Shown here piece by piece: positions 46,589 to 57,360 of a stretch of DNA of 64,000 nucleotides. The DNA is from Eucalyptus grandis (lineage: Eukaryota; Streptophyta; Magnoliopsida; Myrtales; Myrtaceae), in the NCBI RefSeq assembly GCF_016545825.1, contig NC_052621.1, forward strand, positions 1,264,199 through 1,328,198. Reading direction: 5' to 3'. Position 1 is the stretch's first letter; every line of letters starts with the position of its first letter. The position numbers and the translations under genes were made by a program. The notes below the pieces were generated by a model. It was not told the DNA's origin, ran no database searches, and saw nothing but the letters and a program-made list of their open reading frames with translations.

Positions 46589-48714
46589 GCGTTAAATACT
46601 TTCACTTTCTCTACTTGTGTCACTAGAAATAAGTGAAATTAATAATGGATCTACAATCTTCCTTATTGGTGTAGTATAGAGAACTCAAGAACCCTTGACT
46701 TTTCTGTCGCAAGAGACGAAACAAGTATTTGATGCTGGTCAGGTGTGAAGAAAAAAAAGAGGCATCGGTAGCATCGGTAGACTACGTCTGATGCTGTAAA
46801 CTATTCCTCTCCTATAATAGTTGCCTATATTGTCTATGTGTTCAGTCAATTAGAGATCATGTATTCACAAATTTACTATTAATTCATCAGCTTTTCAAAA
46901 AAGTAATCCAATATTATTCGTGGTCTCGTATGATTTCTCATACACACGCACACAAATACTAATCCGTCTTTTTGTTTCTCCTTAATCTTCGATTAATTCA
47001 TTATCTCCTAAATCATAAGCAAAGGATCAAACAATTCCCCTTATTTCTTTTTAGATCTAAAGTTTGAATTATATCGGGCTACTTCTTTCAAGTAAGGTAG
47101 AAGACACTTCAATGACAAAATAAATAATTGCGCTATTGCTTTGCACTTTCATTTAATAACAATGAGGCATTTTCACATCATGATGATTTACATTCGCACA
47201 TCACCTTGTGCATGATTCAACAACACGTGCTTCAATGAGAATTGCATACTCTCTTTCTCTATCTCATGTAAGCAACAAGATGGTGCTCTGATAGGGTTCA
47301 AATGTTCTGACTGTTATTAGGTTTTTTCGCTTTATTGGAGCTACCTACTTATATTTGTCTGACTTAACAAACCACTAAATGTAGCAACTCTATTTAGAAT
47401 TGTCGAATTTTATTGGAGCTGTTACCCACTTTTATTCTGATTAAGTGACTAATAAGTTTTGCATTATCAATTCTTATTTGAGCTAGTTACTGTCATTTGT
47501 TTGGTTTGTTCAAATTATCATTTTTTTTCTTATTTTTGACCAAAACATATCTTATCATTTATAAATTTCTATTCACCATTTTCACCAAGATTTGCTACTA
47601 TTATATGAGGATATCAATTTGTATTTAAGTGGTTAACTACTTAAAAAGAAAAAGGAAATAAAAGAAAGAAAAATTTAAAATTTAAAAATCAGAAAATTAA
47701 AAAAAAATCATCAAAATTATCAATGTCAGTGATTTCTAATCAAAGTTGATTGGAATGACAAAATTAACAAATTATTTAAAAAAGTATGATTAAATTAATA
47801 CAATTGAAAGGTATAAGACTGAATTGGCAAGTTGTCAAAAAGTCTATGACTAAATTGACACAACTGGAAAATTTAAAAATGAATTGGCTGTCGTATAATA
47901 GGTTTATAATTTTTTGGACAATTTTCCCTACATAAAATGATTACGATCTGAACTGAATGTTGCAAAATCATTTAAGGGAACCTATTTCATAATTATCAAT
48001 TTCTTGTGAATTCCCTAACCTAATGTGGATGGCCTGCTTTGGTCATATGTGAGATGTGGACTAACTTCGACCCAAGAAAGGTAGCTCATGGTATGTACCG
48101 CCCCAACAATATACAAAATGATCGGAAATTCTGGGGTTCCAATCAAATCCCATTATATATCATAAATCTGTTAATCATGAGAAACCAAAACGCGAGTCTT
48201 GTAGGATATAAAGTGGGTGCAGATATTAGAAATATACCAGGATAATGTATTATCTCTTAAAAGTAGGCCTAGAAAACTTATTTAGAATCCTTCCCACCTC
48301 TATTTCATGATAGAAACTCAAATCTTAGTAGCTCCACATATGTGGTCACCTCTTATTATATAAAACCAGAAATTGAGAGCCACGGGAGTTTATGCCTGAA
48401 GAAGACAAAACTCAAAAAAAAAAAAAAAAAGTTTCTTGACGACCGAAATAACTGAATTATGGATATGCCAATTTTGACTAAACATTTCTCATGAAGCACC
48501 GCGAGTCCCCTGAAGAAAGGCCTTCCAAATTAATACAATGCGTGAATCATGTGTTTGGTGCTATATGCGGTAAGAGTTTTACCTAGCACTATATTAAAAT
48601 TGATGAAGGTGTGCACAAGAAATTGATAGAAATAACTTGCAATGAATCTATTAGGGGATTCGTCATTTTTTATGGGTGCTTCGAAGGTATGCGACGCCTA
48701 TAAAGCAATGAAGT
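46589..48714 (+). repeat. SOT 3' flank and spacer, unit D (TE-free)
   Basis: 46589-47850 corresponds to the flank after the other SOT genes, and 47851-48714 to the spacer after H1. The H1 insertion is absent: TATGACTAAATTGACAC runs on at 47844-47860, giving the empty site. More diverged from units A-C than they are from each other. No gene seen. Confidence 0.8.
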
Positions 48715-48803
48715 CACCACACTCTTTGTTACCCACATTCCTTACTCATCTATGTCGGAGAGCGTCAAGCAATCAGACCGCTGGATTATCTGTCGCAACC
48801 TAT
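48715..48803 (+). pseudogene. sulfotransferase middle relic 5
   Basis: TLFVTHIPYSSMSESVKQSD, then RWIICRNL: the best-preserved middle relic, keeping the Arg of the 3'-phosphate site. At 48803 it joins directly to CTCAAATAATCTCC, the sequence before the N-terminal relic, so about 2 kb present in units A-C (including H2) is missing here. Confidence 0.75.
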
Positions 48804-49016
48804 CTCAAATAATCTCCCTCTCATACATCGGGCTTAGATTGAGGCCAAGTCCAGACATATCGGTAATATGATTTTGATACTAGTGTTAGGTGGTCTTGGG
48901 AGCCAACACGATGGACATGATTTGCATGAACTTGGTACATTTCTGCCCACCCTATATCAGTTATTAGATCACATGGATCTCATGAGAAGCCAACAACATC
49001 TGCAAATGCCATGTGA

Positions 49017-49203
49017 ATGAGGGAAGGTGAGCAGGAGGCCATTGATGAGCTGATTGCTTCACTTGCCCAAGGGAAAGTTCTAAATCTTCCTCCTCATTGC
49101 CTTTACCAAAACTTTTGGTGCCCGATCGTTGTGCTTCCTTACGTGGTCGCATTCTATAGGCATTTTGAGGCCAGAGACAAGGAAATTGTTGTGGCCTCTA
49201 AGT
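49017..49203 (+). pseudogene. sulfotransferase N-terminal relic, unit D
   Basis: The frame is open here: EQEAIDELIASLAQGKVLNL, then LYQNFWCPIVVLPYVVAFYR and HFEARDKEIVVAS. The codon that is TAG in units A and C is TAT. It still lacks everything from the PAPS loop on and stops at 49221 after a short unrelated tail. Confidence 0.75.
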
Positions 49204-50189
49204 GTACAGAAGGATTGGTATGAATAACTAAAGAACCAACAAACAAGTGAAAGTTCGATTTAATAAGTACAAACTCGCACATTCTCCTAACCTTCAATAG
49301 GAACTAAAATAAACTTAAAAGTTTAAGCAAATGTGACCATCAAATGGGTCTATAATTGGTTACCAAAAAAAAGGGTCTAGAATCTTGTTCAAGCGCTCCC
49401 AAAAGAACGGGTAACATCAGAGGGGTCCCATTCGGCTTACTAATTTGCTAATTAAAGCAAACAATCCGGTCCTACCATAGATTAATAATACTTATACTTT
49501 TGGATGTAATGTATGGCTATGGTCGCTTTTTGATACAGACCCACCCATGGAACGTGCCCACGTTTTATGCACTTCCACTTGGGGTCTGCGATAAGGCTTT
49601 AATGCGCCAAATGCACGGTCCCCTTGCAAAGACATGAAAGTGGAATACCAGCTGGTTTTTAATCGTTCTGTCCTAGCCACCGGTTGGCTTTTTGACAGGT
49701 GATGGATCCCAATTCCAGTCTTGGCGACATCGAGACCCATGCAAAGATCAGCTGAGTTGTGGCAATCACGCTCAAGGTCCCTCCAATTGACAATGATATG
49801 TCCGTTTGTTTTGATTTTGTCGCCTGATATTACTACAGAATCGGGAAAGAAGATATCATGAACATGAACGTTGAAGATATAAATTTGGAGCATATGGTGG
49901 ATTTTATTAGTTGGGTTGATGTAAAAATCACTCAATAATTTAAGATCGCGTTAAAAAAATTTCTAGGGACAAATGTCAAAGAAAAAACTGTTTTATGAAA
50001 GTTGAAGTAAAATCTCTCATGACACACTAAAACGAAAAATAAAATGTGGTAAATCTCAGGATAGAAAATTTCAGATTAAAGACAATATTGGTTATGTCCT
50101 GAATGTTTATTGTAAGTGCGATTTTAGTGATTTTAGCTCACATATGTGGAGAGCTGAAGGGAAAGGATGTGCTAAGTTTGCCATGGACA
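49204..50189. repeat. spacer after the N-terminal relic, unit D
   Basis: Collinear with 43468-44429. Contains a 30-bp insertion of local origin near 49352 (GGTTACCAAAAAAAAGGGTCTA). No gene supported. Confidence 0.6.
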
Positions 50190-50690
50190 TGTAAAGGCAT
50201 GTATGAGTTTTAAGACATGTTTTGTAACCGTGGATATGTTTGGAAAAAATAAAATTACATGACAACAATGATCAATGGTCAGATTTTGCATCCGGCATCT
50301 GCGCTTCCATAAGGACACGTGTCACATATGCACAAATGCGTGAGACATGCGCGCATGCACAAAGGCAGCGACGCGTGCTTGCGCGTGGCAGTGCACGCCG
50401 ACCACCTTCGCAGCGCGCAACTGCGCGTGGCCCCATCCGACTAACATCAAAGTGGTCCACCGCGGCCTCCTTCTCAACTCCCTCGACTGCGTCGCCGGTT
50501 GGGGAGGCCATCCTCCGGAACACTAATTTTAGGAGTTCGAGTCTCGAACGGCATGGCTGTGAGCGAAGGAGGGAGAGCGGTGTTGGGGAGGGGGTGGGTT
50601 GTTGGGGAGATCGAAGGAGGGAGAGCGGGACCAAGGGAGAGGGTGAGAGTGATGGTGAGTGAGGTCAAGCGAGTCCACAAATTATTGTGA
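50190..50690. repeat. GC-rich duplicated segment, copy 2
   Basis: Second copy of 44430-44995. It has an internal duplication of CGAAGGAGGGAGAGCGG (50564 and 50612). The open frames on both strands are in GC-rich sequence and do not agree with copy 1. Confidence 0.6.
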
Positions 50691-51078
50691 AGTCCACTTT
50701 TTAAGAATTTGTGATTTATAATAAATTATTGTTATTTTCATAATAATAAAAATTATTATGCTAGTAAAGTCCTATACTAAACTATATGCCCAAGGATATC
50801 AGATTTAAGATGCGCTTGGCGTCCACGAAAAAGGAATCGTCGTACCAATCATTATGCCAGCCGGCTGTCCAGTCGTCACACCCCAGAAGAGTCATATGAG
50901 TATAGGCAGCCTTTAAGAGGCAGTACATCGATTGCAGTCAAATAATGGGCCGTGGAGATAAAGTCGGAGCAAAACAATGAAAAACCCACGCTCGCTAGCA
51001 AGGGAAAGGTAAGTGCTTCACTTTCATGTGCTTGTTTCGATTCGTACTCAAAACAACAAGCCTAGCTGAACCACCACC
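50691..51078 (+). repeat. AT-rich join and SOT6 upstream region
   Basis: 50691-50800 is a short AT-rich stretch not seen elsewhere. 50800-51078 matches the SOT5 promoter and leader (45290-45580), including the AAAGGTAAGT donor-like word at 51004-51013. Confidence 0.7.
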
Positions 51079-51326
51079 ATAACACACCAGCAACTTTGTT
51101 CGCAGTCCGCCATAGCAGGTACTGAAGAGAATGATCGGGAGGAGATTGATGGACTCATTGCTTCACTTCCCCAAAGGAAAGGATCGGCTCGTCCTTTCCA
51201 ATGCCTTTACCAAAACTTTTGGTGCCCCATCTTGGTGCTTCCCAAAGTGATCACGTTCCAGCGGCACTTTGAAGCCAAACACAAGGATGTTGTTTTGGCC
51301 TCTCAGCCCAAATCAGGGACCACCTG

Positions 51327-51611
51327 TGTTAAAATATGTATCGAGTTTAAGCCCAATACAAAAGTCTGGATATTTCAAATTAGATATTTTGCGAATATCC
51401 AAAATCGAGCAAAGAAGATCCGAAGATTAACTCCTCAAAAATCCAAATCTGCATTGGAGAGTTTGGCCGCTGAAGTAAGAAAGTTCAACATTGACTTGGA
51501 CTTGAATTTTATTTAAAATATAAGGAGATATATTTTGGTTGAAATCAACAAGATTTATATTATTTTCTTCTTTTGTTTATCAAAGATGCAAATTTATACA
51601 TTTCTTCAACA
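51327..51611 (+). mobile_element. solo LTR (about 285 bp) bridging the SOT6 deletion
   Basis: Starts TGTTAAAATATG and ends TTCTTCAACA, TG...CA termini of a copia-type LTR. The flanks (ACCTG and AGATT) are not a target duplication. The coding sequence jumps from residue 82 to about residue 298 across it. That pattern fits recombination between LTRs of two elements in the same gene, with loss of what lay between. Confidence 0.7.
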
Positions 51612-51693
51612 AGATTGGGTTAACCATCTCACTCCTTTCATGGTGGATCACCTCAATAGCATCATCCAAGAAAAGATGAGCCCCTTTGGGTTG

Positions 51694-51833
51694 TATTGAA
51701 GATACGCAAGAATATTTACAAGAATCATTCAGATATTATTGGATAAGTCGAGATCAATTCATATCGGATCTGATTTTGTATATTATATTGTTGCCTTTTT
51801 CTTTACATACAACTTGTACTATAATACACGTTC
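51694..51833 (+). repeat. copia 5' LTR, first part
   Basis: Starts TATTGAAGATACGC (the 3' LTR starts TGTTGAAG, so the terminal G has mutated to A). Continues to ACACGTTC, where the nested element begins; the remainder resumes at 55572. Confidence 0.9.
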
Positions 51834-54800
51834 GCATCGTTGACACCTAAATTTTGGCGACCCATTTAGTCATTTATCGCATTAAAAAAATATGGGTTAA
51901 TTTTATCCCTAAAATAAAATTAATTGCATAGCATATAGTTTTATGAGCATTTATTTTTTTATTCGCATTTACATTAGGTCAGTGACAAATGAGTTCGAAT
52001 TGATTGTTCAGAATTTTAATTTGATGAGTTGGGTTAAGCCCACGAAAAGAACAAATCGGCTCAAGGCCATATCCTCGGAGAGATTTTACAAATTTATTTG
52101 TGCGAGATTTCAAATTTAAGAAATAATTCTCTTGCAATCTTGAATTATATCAAAAAAACAAATATTACGTTTGGAAAAGCAAATATTGTATTCGGAAAAA
52201 GGAATTTTCGTGGATATGGATTTGGAAAAATTAAAACCCTAACTTGTGGCATATAAATAGATTAATACGTGTAGGTTTTGAGGGGCTACACATTGATAGA
52301 TACGGCCATTGAGAGATACGGGAGGGAGTGGAGAAAAGCTCGACGGTTTTGTCAAAAACCAGATCACAGAGAGAGAATCCTATTCGCATAACAAGAGGGA
52401 GAACTCGGCGGAGCGCTGGCGAGGTTTCGTTCAAGGAGAGAGCATAATCCATTACATCTAGTCCACATTTTCAAGGAGCCATCACAAAAAGGAGTCCCAC
52501 ATGCGGCCGCACCATCAAAAATACGCAGATCACTTCATCACATCATCAGTGCATCTCGTCATCCTCCTTGGCCACCTTACAAGCGATTTTAGCAATTTAT
52601 TTCGAGGAGTACGCCCAACGCTCCACTGACCCGGTGACACTACTCAGCAAGCACCGACAATTCCTCTTTACCCTCGCAACAACAAATCATGGACCGGGCT
52701 GCACCTGCAGCTCCCTGCAACATGACGATGCTGTCCTGATATCTACCCACCGAGTCATGTGATGCCGGCTAGCATCCTGTGGCCAGCGACCTCGCATCAA
52801 TCACGCTTGCACTTTTCCTTTGCAGGTTCTTGGCGACATCGGCGAGTCAGGATTCTTCTGGTCGGCAACTGGAGTCTTCCCACGCATACTACACACACGA
52901 GAGGATTAGAGAGATAGAGAGGGAAGGTCTCAACCGACCCTTGGCGGGGACCTTGCCGAACCCTACTCGAGACTTGACGTGGGTCACCCTCCCAACGTCG
53001 TTGCTGCTGATCCATCACAACGAGTTGCTCTTCGTACGGTGCTGATCACTCACCTGTTGCCCGGCGACATGTCTTGGTCCGCTAATCCACTCGCTATCGT
53101 TTGTGTCGCTGCCGAGGCTCGTTAATACTCGACCAGTTCTGAATCCACTGCTGGTCGAGTTTGCTTTGCTTTCCTCTTCATTGGATCCAACGAAGTCAAC
53201 AGGACATTGGGTCCAATTTGGATTATTTGCAGATTTCTTTTTGTTGAGAAGAACAAAGTTCCTGGAGCCAGAATCCATCGGCGGTGGACATCCATCATCA
53301 TTATTCATCGCAAGCTAACCCACTACCGATCTACCACCCGTTGATTGTGGTTCACAAGTTGCCAAATTTAAAAGTTGATATTTGAATTAGAGCCCATTGT
53401 GACGATCCACCGCTGGATGCTGTTGGTAATTTGTTTATAAAACAAATGAAAAGGTGCCTTGTCCCACATTGAAAAGATGTGTCTGCGCACGTGGACGAGA
53501 TTTGGCACTAACCAACGATCATTATTTTTATTTATTGAAAATTCGGATTTATTTCTATAAAAATTTAATTATAAAGTCTTGTTAAAACAGTGCGATTGTT
53601 CACAAAAAGTTACAATTATTTTTTATTTATTTAATTCCGAATTTCTTATGTCTTTTCAACGTAACTTGTTCATTTTACAACCTTTCCCGAAAGGTTGTCT
53701 TTGTTCTTTTGCAATCTTTTTGAAGAGTTGTATTTATTCAAAAGACATATATAAGTACATTTGTTTTGAGATCAAATATATATCTTCTTTCATTTTTTTC
53801 ATTTTCTTTCGAAAGAAACTATAGCTATTGTTTCTAATTGTTTCCCATGAGAGATCTTGGAGAAATATTAGAATTGCTATTTAGTATTCTTATTTAAGAC
53901 TTTTTGTATCCTCGGAGGAAATTTGCCGGTGACCATTAGCAACATTGTGGGGCAAATAAATCCTTAAATAAAGTGATATCACGCCTCAAAATCTGACTTG
54001 AGTACTCTAAAGATCCGACTTCATTGTTCTACCCAATTCGAAGCCATATTTTCCTAACAGATGCAGCACGGTCTTCCAGTCCCAAGCATCAGCTAACGAG
54101 TATCCAGCATCCTCGGCAAGTCTCCCTGAAGGTTACGAGTTCCTGTCGAAGTTGCCATTGTCCCATGGTTTGTGGTCCTATCCAGCCACCATCCAACGCG
54201 TTCTAACTTGGAAGCATTATCCGCGTGATATTGTGAATTAGGTAAGAATTTTGATTAATTCGTTACTATTGCCCAATCCGTAGAATTGTGATGTTGTTTG
54301 GATATTTGATCAATATTGCCATATCCAAGAGATTTCTTGATCCCTCATAAATTAGGAAATTTTCCTAATTTCACAACGTACATATGATTGACGGTGACTC
54401 GCAATCGTACGGAAAAATCACCAATCTGATCTCACGCTCGAGATACGATTCATGATTTTATTTAAAATTGGTCAATATGATCTCATGCGTGAGATACGAT
54501 TCGTCAATTTATTTCCAAAATTAAACGGCCATGGATGATATTTTGCTGGATTTATTGTCGTGCTGTTCTTGATGCCTTTATTTGTTTGCTCCTGTAAAAG
54601 AAAAGAGAAACATTTGAGTTATAGATTAGATGCAAGTTAGGATATTACTTGTTTTAGGGTTATTTTGCATGTCTAGAATAGGAAATTTATTTATTTCGAA
54701 TTTCTTAAATAAAAAATACCAAAAACATAAATTTAGGATGTTAGATTTTCGTCTCACCAATTTAAATTATATGTTAATTATTTGCCAATCTTAATTTCGA

Positions 54801-55571
54801 ATTTTATATAAAAACAAAAAAAAACAAAAATGATCATGCATGTGTCATATAGAATCGCACGCCATTGCATGTTAGAATTGCATGTTTATTAATTATAGAT
54901 TTAGAGATTGCATGTTTTTTTCAGAAGAATAAAAATCATGTGTACATCATATAGAATTAGGTTCATGAAAATGCACGTCATTTAGTGATTGTTGTTAGGT
55001 CCATTTAATTGGAAATTGCCCGTCATTAGAATTAGGTCATTTAGTTATATTGCATTGCATATTGCATGTTTTCATTAAATAAGTGAAGAAAAAAATTGTG
55101 TGTTAATTAGAAATCATATCTAGGACTGTTGATGTGAATTCTGATCTAACAACACAGGTGCTTTTGTTGCTATGAGGTAAGTCCCGCAATTTATTTACTA
55201 CTTTACTTGGGTGTTAAATTGGTGGATTGTGCACTCACATGATCATCTCACATGTTAGAAAAATAAATTTAAAATCAATTCAAGCTGCTTGCCAAACATT
55301 TTTCAAAATAAAAGAGAAAGGTACCGAAAGGGCGTTAGAGAAATCTAACGTAATCAAGTTCTCATATCTAAAATCTCTAGTTCGTAGAAGTAAAATAACG
55401 ACTTACCATAAACTGATTAGTGGCGATTCCTAGATAAAATTCATTTGCATGTTAAGAAATTTAAACCTAAGTCGTGAATTGGTATGGGCTTAGAAGAGCC
55501 CGAGTTAAGTCCAAACTTAACAATCCATTAGCCAAACTCTAGATGGTTCACCCGAAAATTTGGTCGCGACA
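51834..55571 (+). mobile_element. large LTR-type element, copy c, nested in the copia 5' LTR
   Basis: TGACACCTAAATTTTGGCGA starts at 51841 and GGTCGCGACA ends at 55571, the same termini as copy a. The 5' LTR resumes without any repeated base. The seven bases GCATCGT before TGACACC are extra relative to the 3' LTR, and no target duplication is visible. About 3.09 kb once the solo LTR inside it is removed. No gag/pol. The last 700 bases align well with copies a, b and d. Open frames (for example 52779-53045) are not recognised. Confidence 0.75.
53421..54059 (+). mobile_element. solo LTR nested in copy c
   Basis: 639 bp from TGTTGGTAATTTG to TTTCCTAACA, flanked by GATGC at 53416-53420 and 54060-54064, a perfect 5-bp target duplication. 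A counterpart in the opposite orientation is at 1345-1987. This is the innermost of three stacked insertions. Confidence 0.9.
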
Positions 55572-55658
55572 TGTACATTGTGTTTTAGATACACAGAAAT
55601 ACAAAGAAGAAAATTCCCATTCGCTTTCTTTCTTTTCGTTTTCTTCCATCTTCTTTCA
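55572..55658 (+). repeat. copia 5' LTR, second part
   Basis: TGTACATTGTGTTTTAGATA through CTTCTTTCA, matching 60805-60891 with two substitutions seen by eye. Confidence 0.9.
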
Positions 55659-55672
55659 TGGTATCGAGCGGG
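55659..55672 (+). other. copia primer-binding site
   Basis: TGGTATCGAGCGGG directly after the LTR resembles the TGGTATCAGAGC site complementary to initiator tRNA-Met used by plant copia elements, with a rearranged AG/GA. Confidence 0.75.
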
Positions 55673-55855
55673 TTGTGCATCTATAATCCGTTTCTTCCGC
55701 TTTGTTTTTTCTCTTCTAGTCTTCCGGTTGCCTGTCGGAAGAATCAAGCGAACCTGCAAAAAAGCATTAGCACTCCGGCGCAGGAATCATCACTTTGAAG
55801 AGATTATATTGAAATAGACAAAGGAGAAGAAAAAGAGGGAGCTCACAATACCATC

Positions 55856-57300
55856 ATGGCCGACGATCAACCTCATTTACCTGTGGATACAGCGACCTCA
55901 GAAGCACAAGATATAGTGCGAAACATCACAGGTCAAATTGATCAACCCACAATGGGGCATTTTTTTTTCTATGGCAACCCAATATGGGGCAACCCTCTTC
56001 GGGGGCTTCCTACCAGTGGGTACCGATGCCTATTTATTATGGAGGAAGTCCAAATATGCCATTTTCCGGAGGTCGACTCAAGACGGTCCACCAGCCACAA
56101 GCGGGGCAGTCCATTTAGAAACAATCGGGTCTTCCAATGCAGGCGAAAACCCTAACAGGTCAGGCAATTCTAATGTGGGAACTCGGGGCACTTTCAATCC
56201 AGGTCAGCAAGCAAATCCTTACCCGGGATTTCCACTCGGTTTCTTGCCGATCTCCTTGGCGGCCTTCTTGTCGCCCGTAACCCGCGACGCATTGTATGTC
56301 TCCAATTCCGACGGGCCGGAGTTACAGCTCATCAGCCACCCTCTCACGGGACTCGAAAACTACTCAAGCTGGGCACGAGAGTTTCACTGAGCGCTCATCA
56401 CAAAGGACAAAGAAGGTTTTATCGACGGAACTATCTCGATTTTGACCAATGAAAAAATGGGGCGACGGTGAAAAAAATGCAATCAATTGGTGAGAACGTG
56501 GATAAGTAATTGCATCAATCCAGAAATCGCAGCAAGTTTACCTCTCACAAAAGATTCAAAAACAATTTGGGAGAATATTAGAGAGATGTACGAGAAACTC
56601 GATCGAGCGAAATTTTTTTTGTTTCACCAAGCCCTCAGCAAACTGAAGCATGGAAACATGTCAGTAACGACATGCTTCAACAAGTTTTCAGCTCTCTAGA
56701 ATGAGCTAGAGGCGACAGAGGAGAGACTCGAAGGACCGGAGGCAACCCTCCAACAATACAAGGCAATGAAAGACCGAGAAAAAGCGACTCGTTTTTTGTT
56801 GATTCTCAATGAATCTTACCTTCATTTCAAATCGCAGATTCTAGCCATGGAACCAGCTCCTCCCCTTGGCCGAAATTTTCAGCTCGCGATGCGGGGAGGA
56901 AAATTAGCGGCTCATTGTGACCGACGACAAAACCTCTGAAACCCTAGCGCTGGCAGCAAGAATCGAGAAGGGGCAGAAAACCCTAGCCAAAGGGAAAGAG
57001 TCAATGTCACTAGGGTTCGCGGAGCCGAAGGGGTTTTTTAAGGGCTCTATGGACGGTCAAGATCAAGCCCAGCGATCGACGGTCCGAAAGGCGCGCGATA
57101 CCCCGCTGATCTCGACGATGGAGATGCACTTGGGTCAAAGGCATCCAACAGTCCAAATTACCCGAGAAGTTATTGGCCGAATTTTAAAAATAAAGGAAAG
57201 TTATTTTGTGATTATTGCAAAGGCCCCATCACACAATTGAAAATTGTTGGAAATTACATGGGAGACCTGAAAGGAAGGGAAAAGAAATTTCAACAACAGC
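55856..57300 (+). pseudogene. copia gag (decayed)
   Basis: Starts MADDQPHLPVDTATSEAQDI. The gag polyprotein signature HPLTGLENYSSWAREF is near 56338-56388, the UBN2-type part (NCINPEIAASLPLTKDSKTI, WENIREMY, MSVTTCFNKFSAL) at 56500-56700, and a CCHC zinc knuckle (CDYCKG... with His and Cys in a shifted frame) near 57205-57250. Damage includes a frameshift around 55960, stops at 56388 and 56697, and a frameshift in the knuckle. The product would have been the particle-forming protein. Confidence 0.85.
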
Positions 57301-57360
57301 TTTTCAATCTGACAAGATCGCAGATGTCAATCAACCCATCACACATGGAGAGTATCGCAA

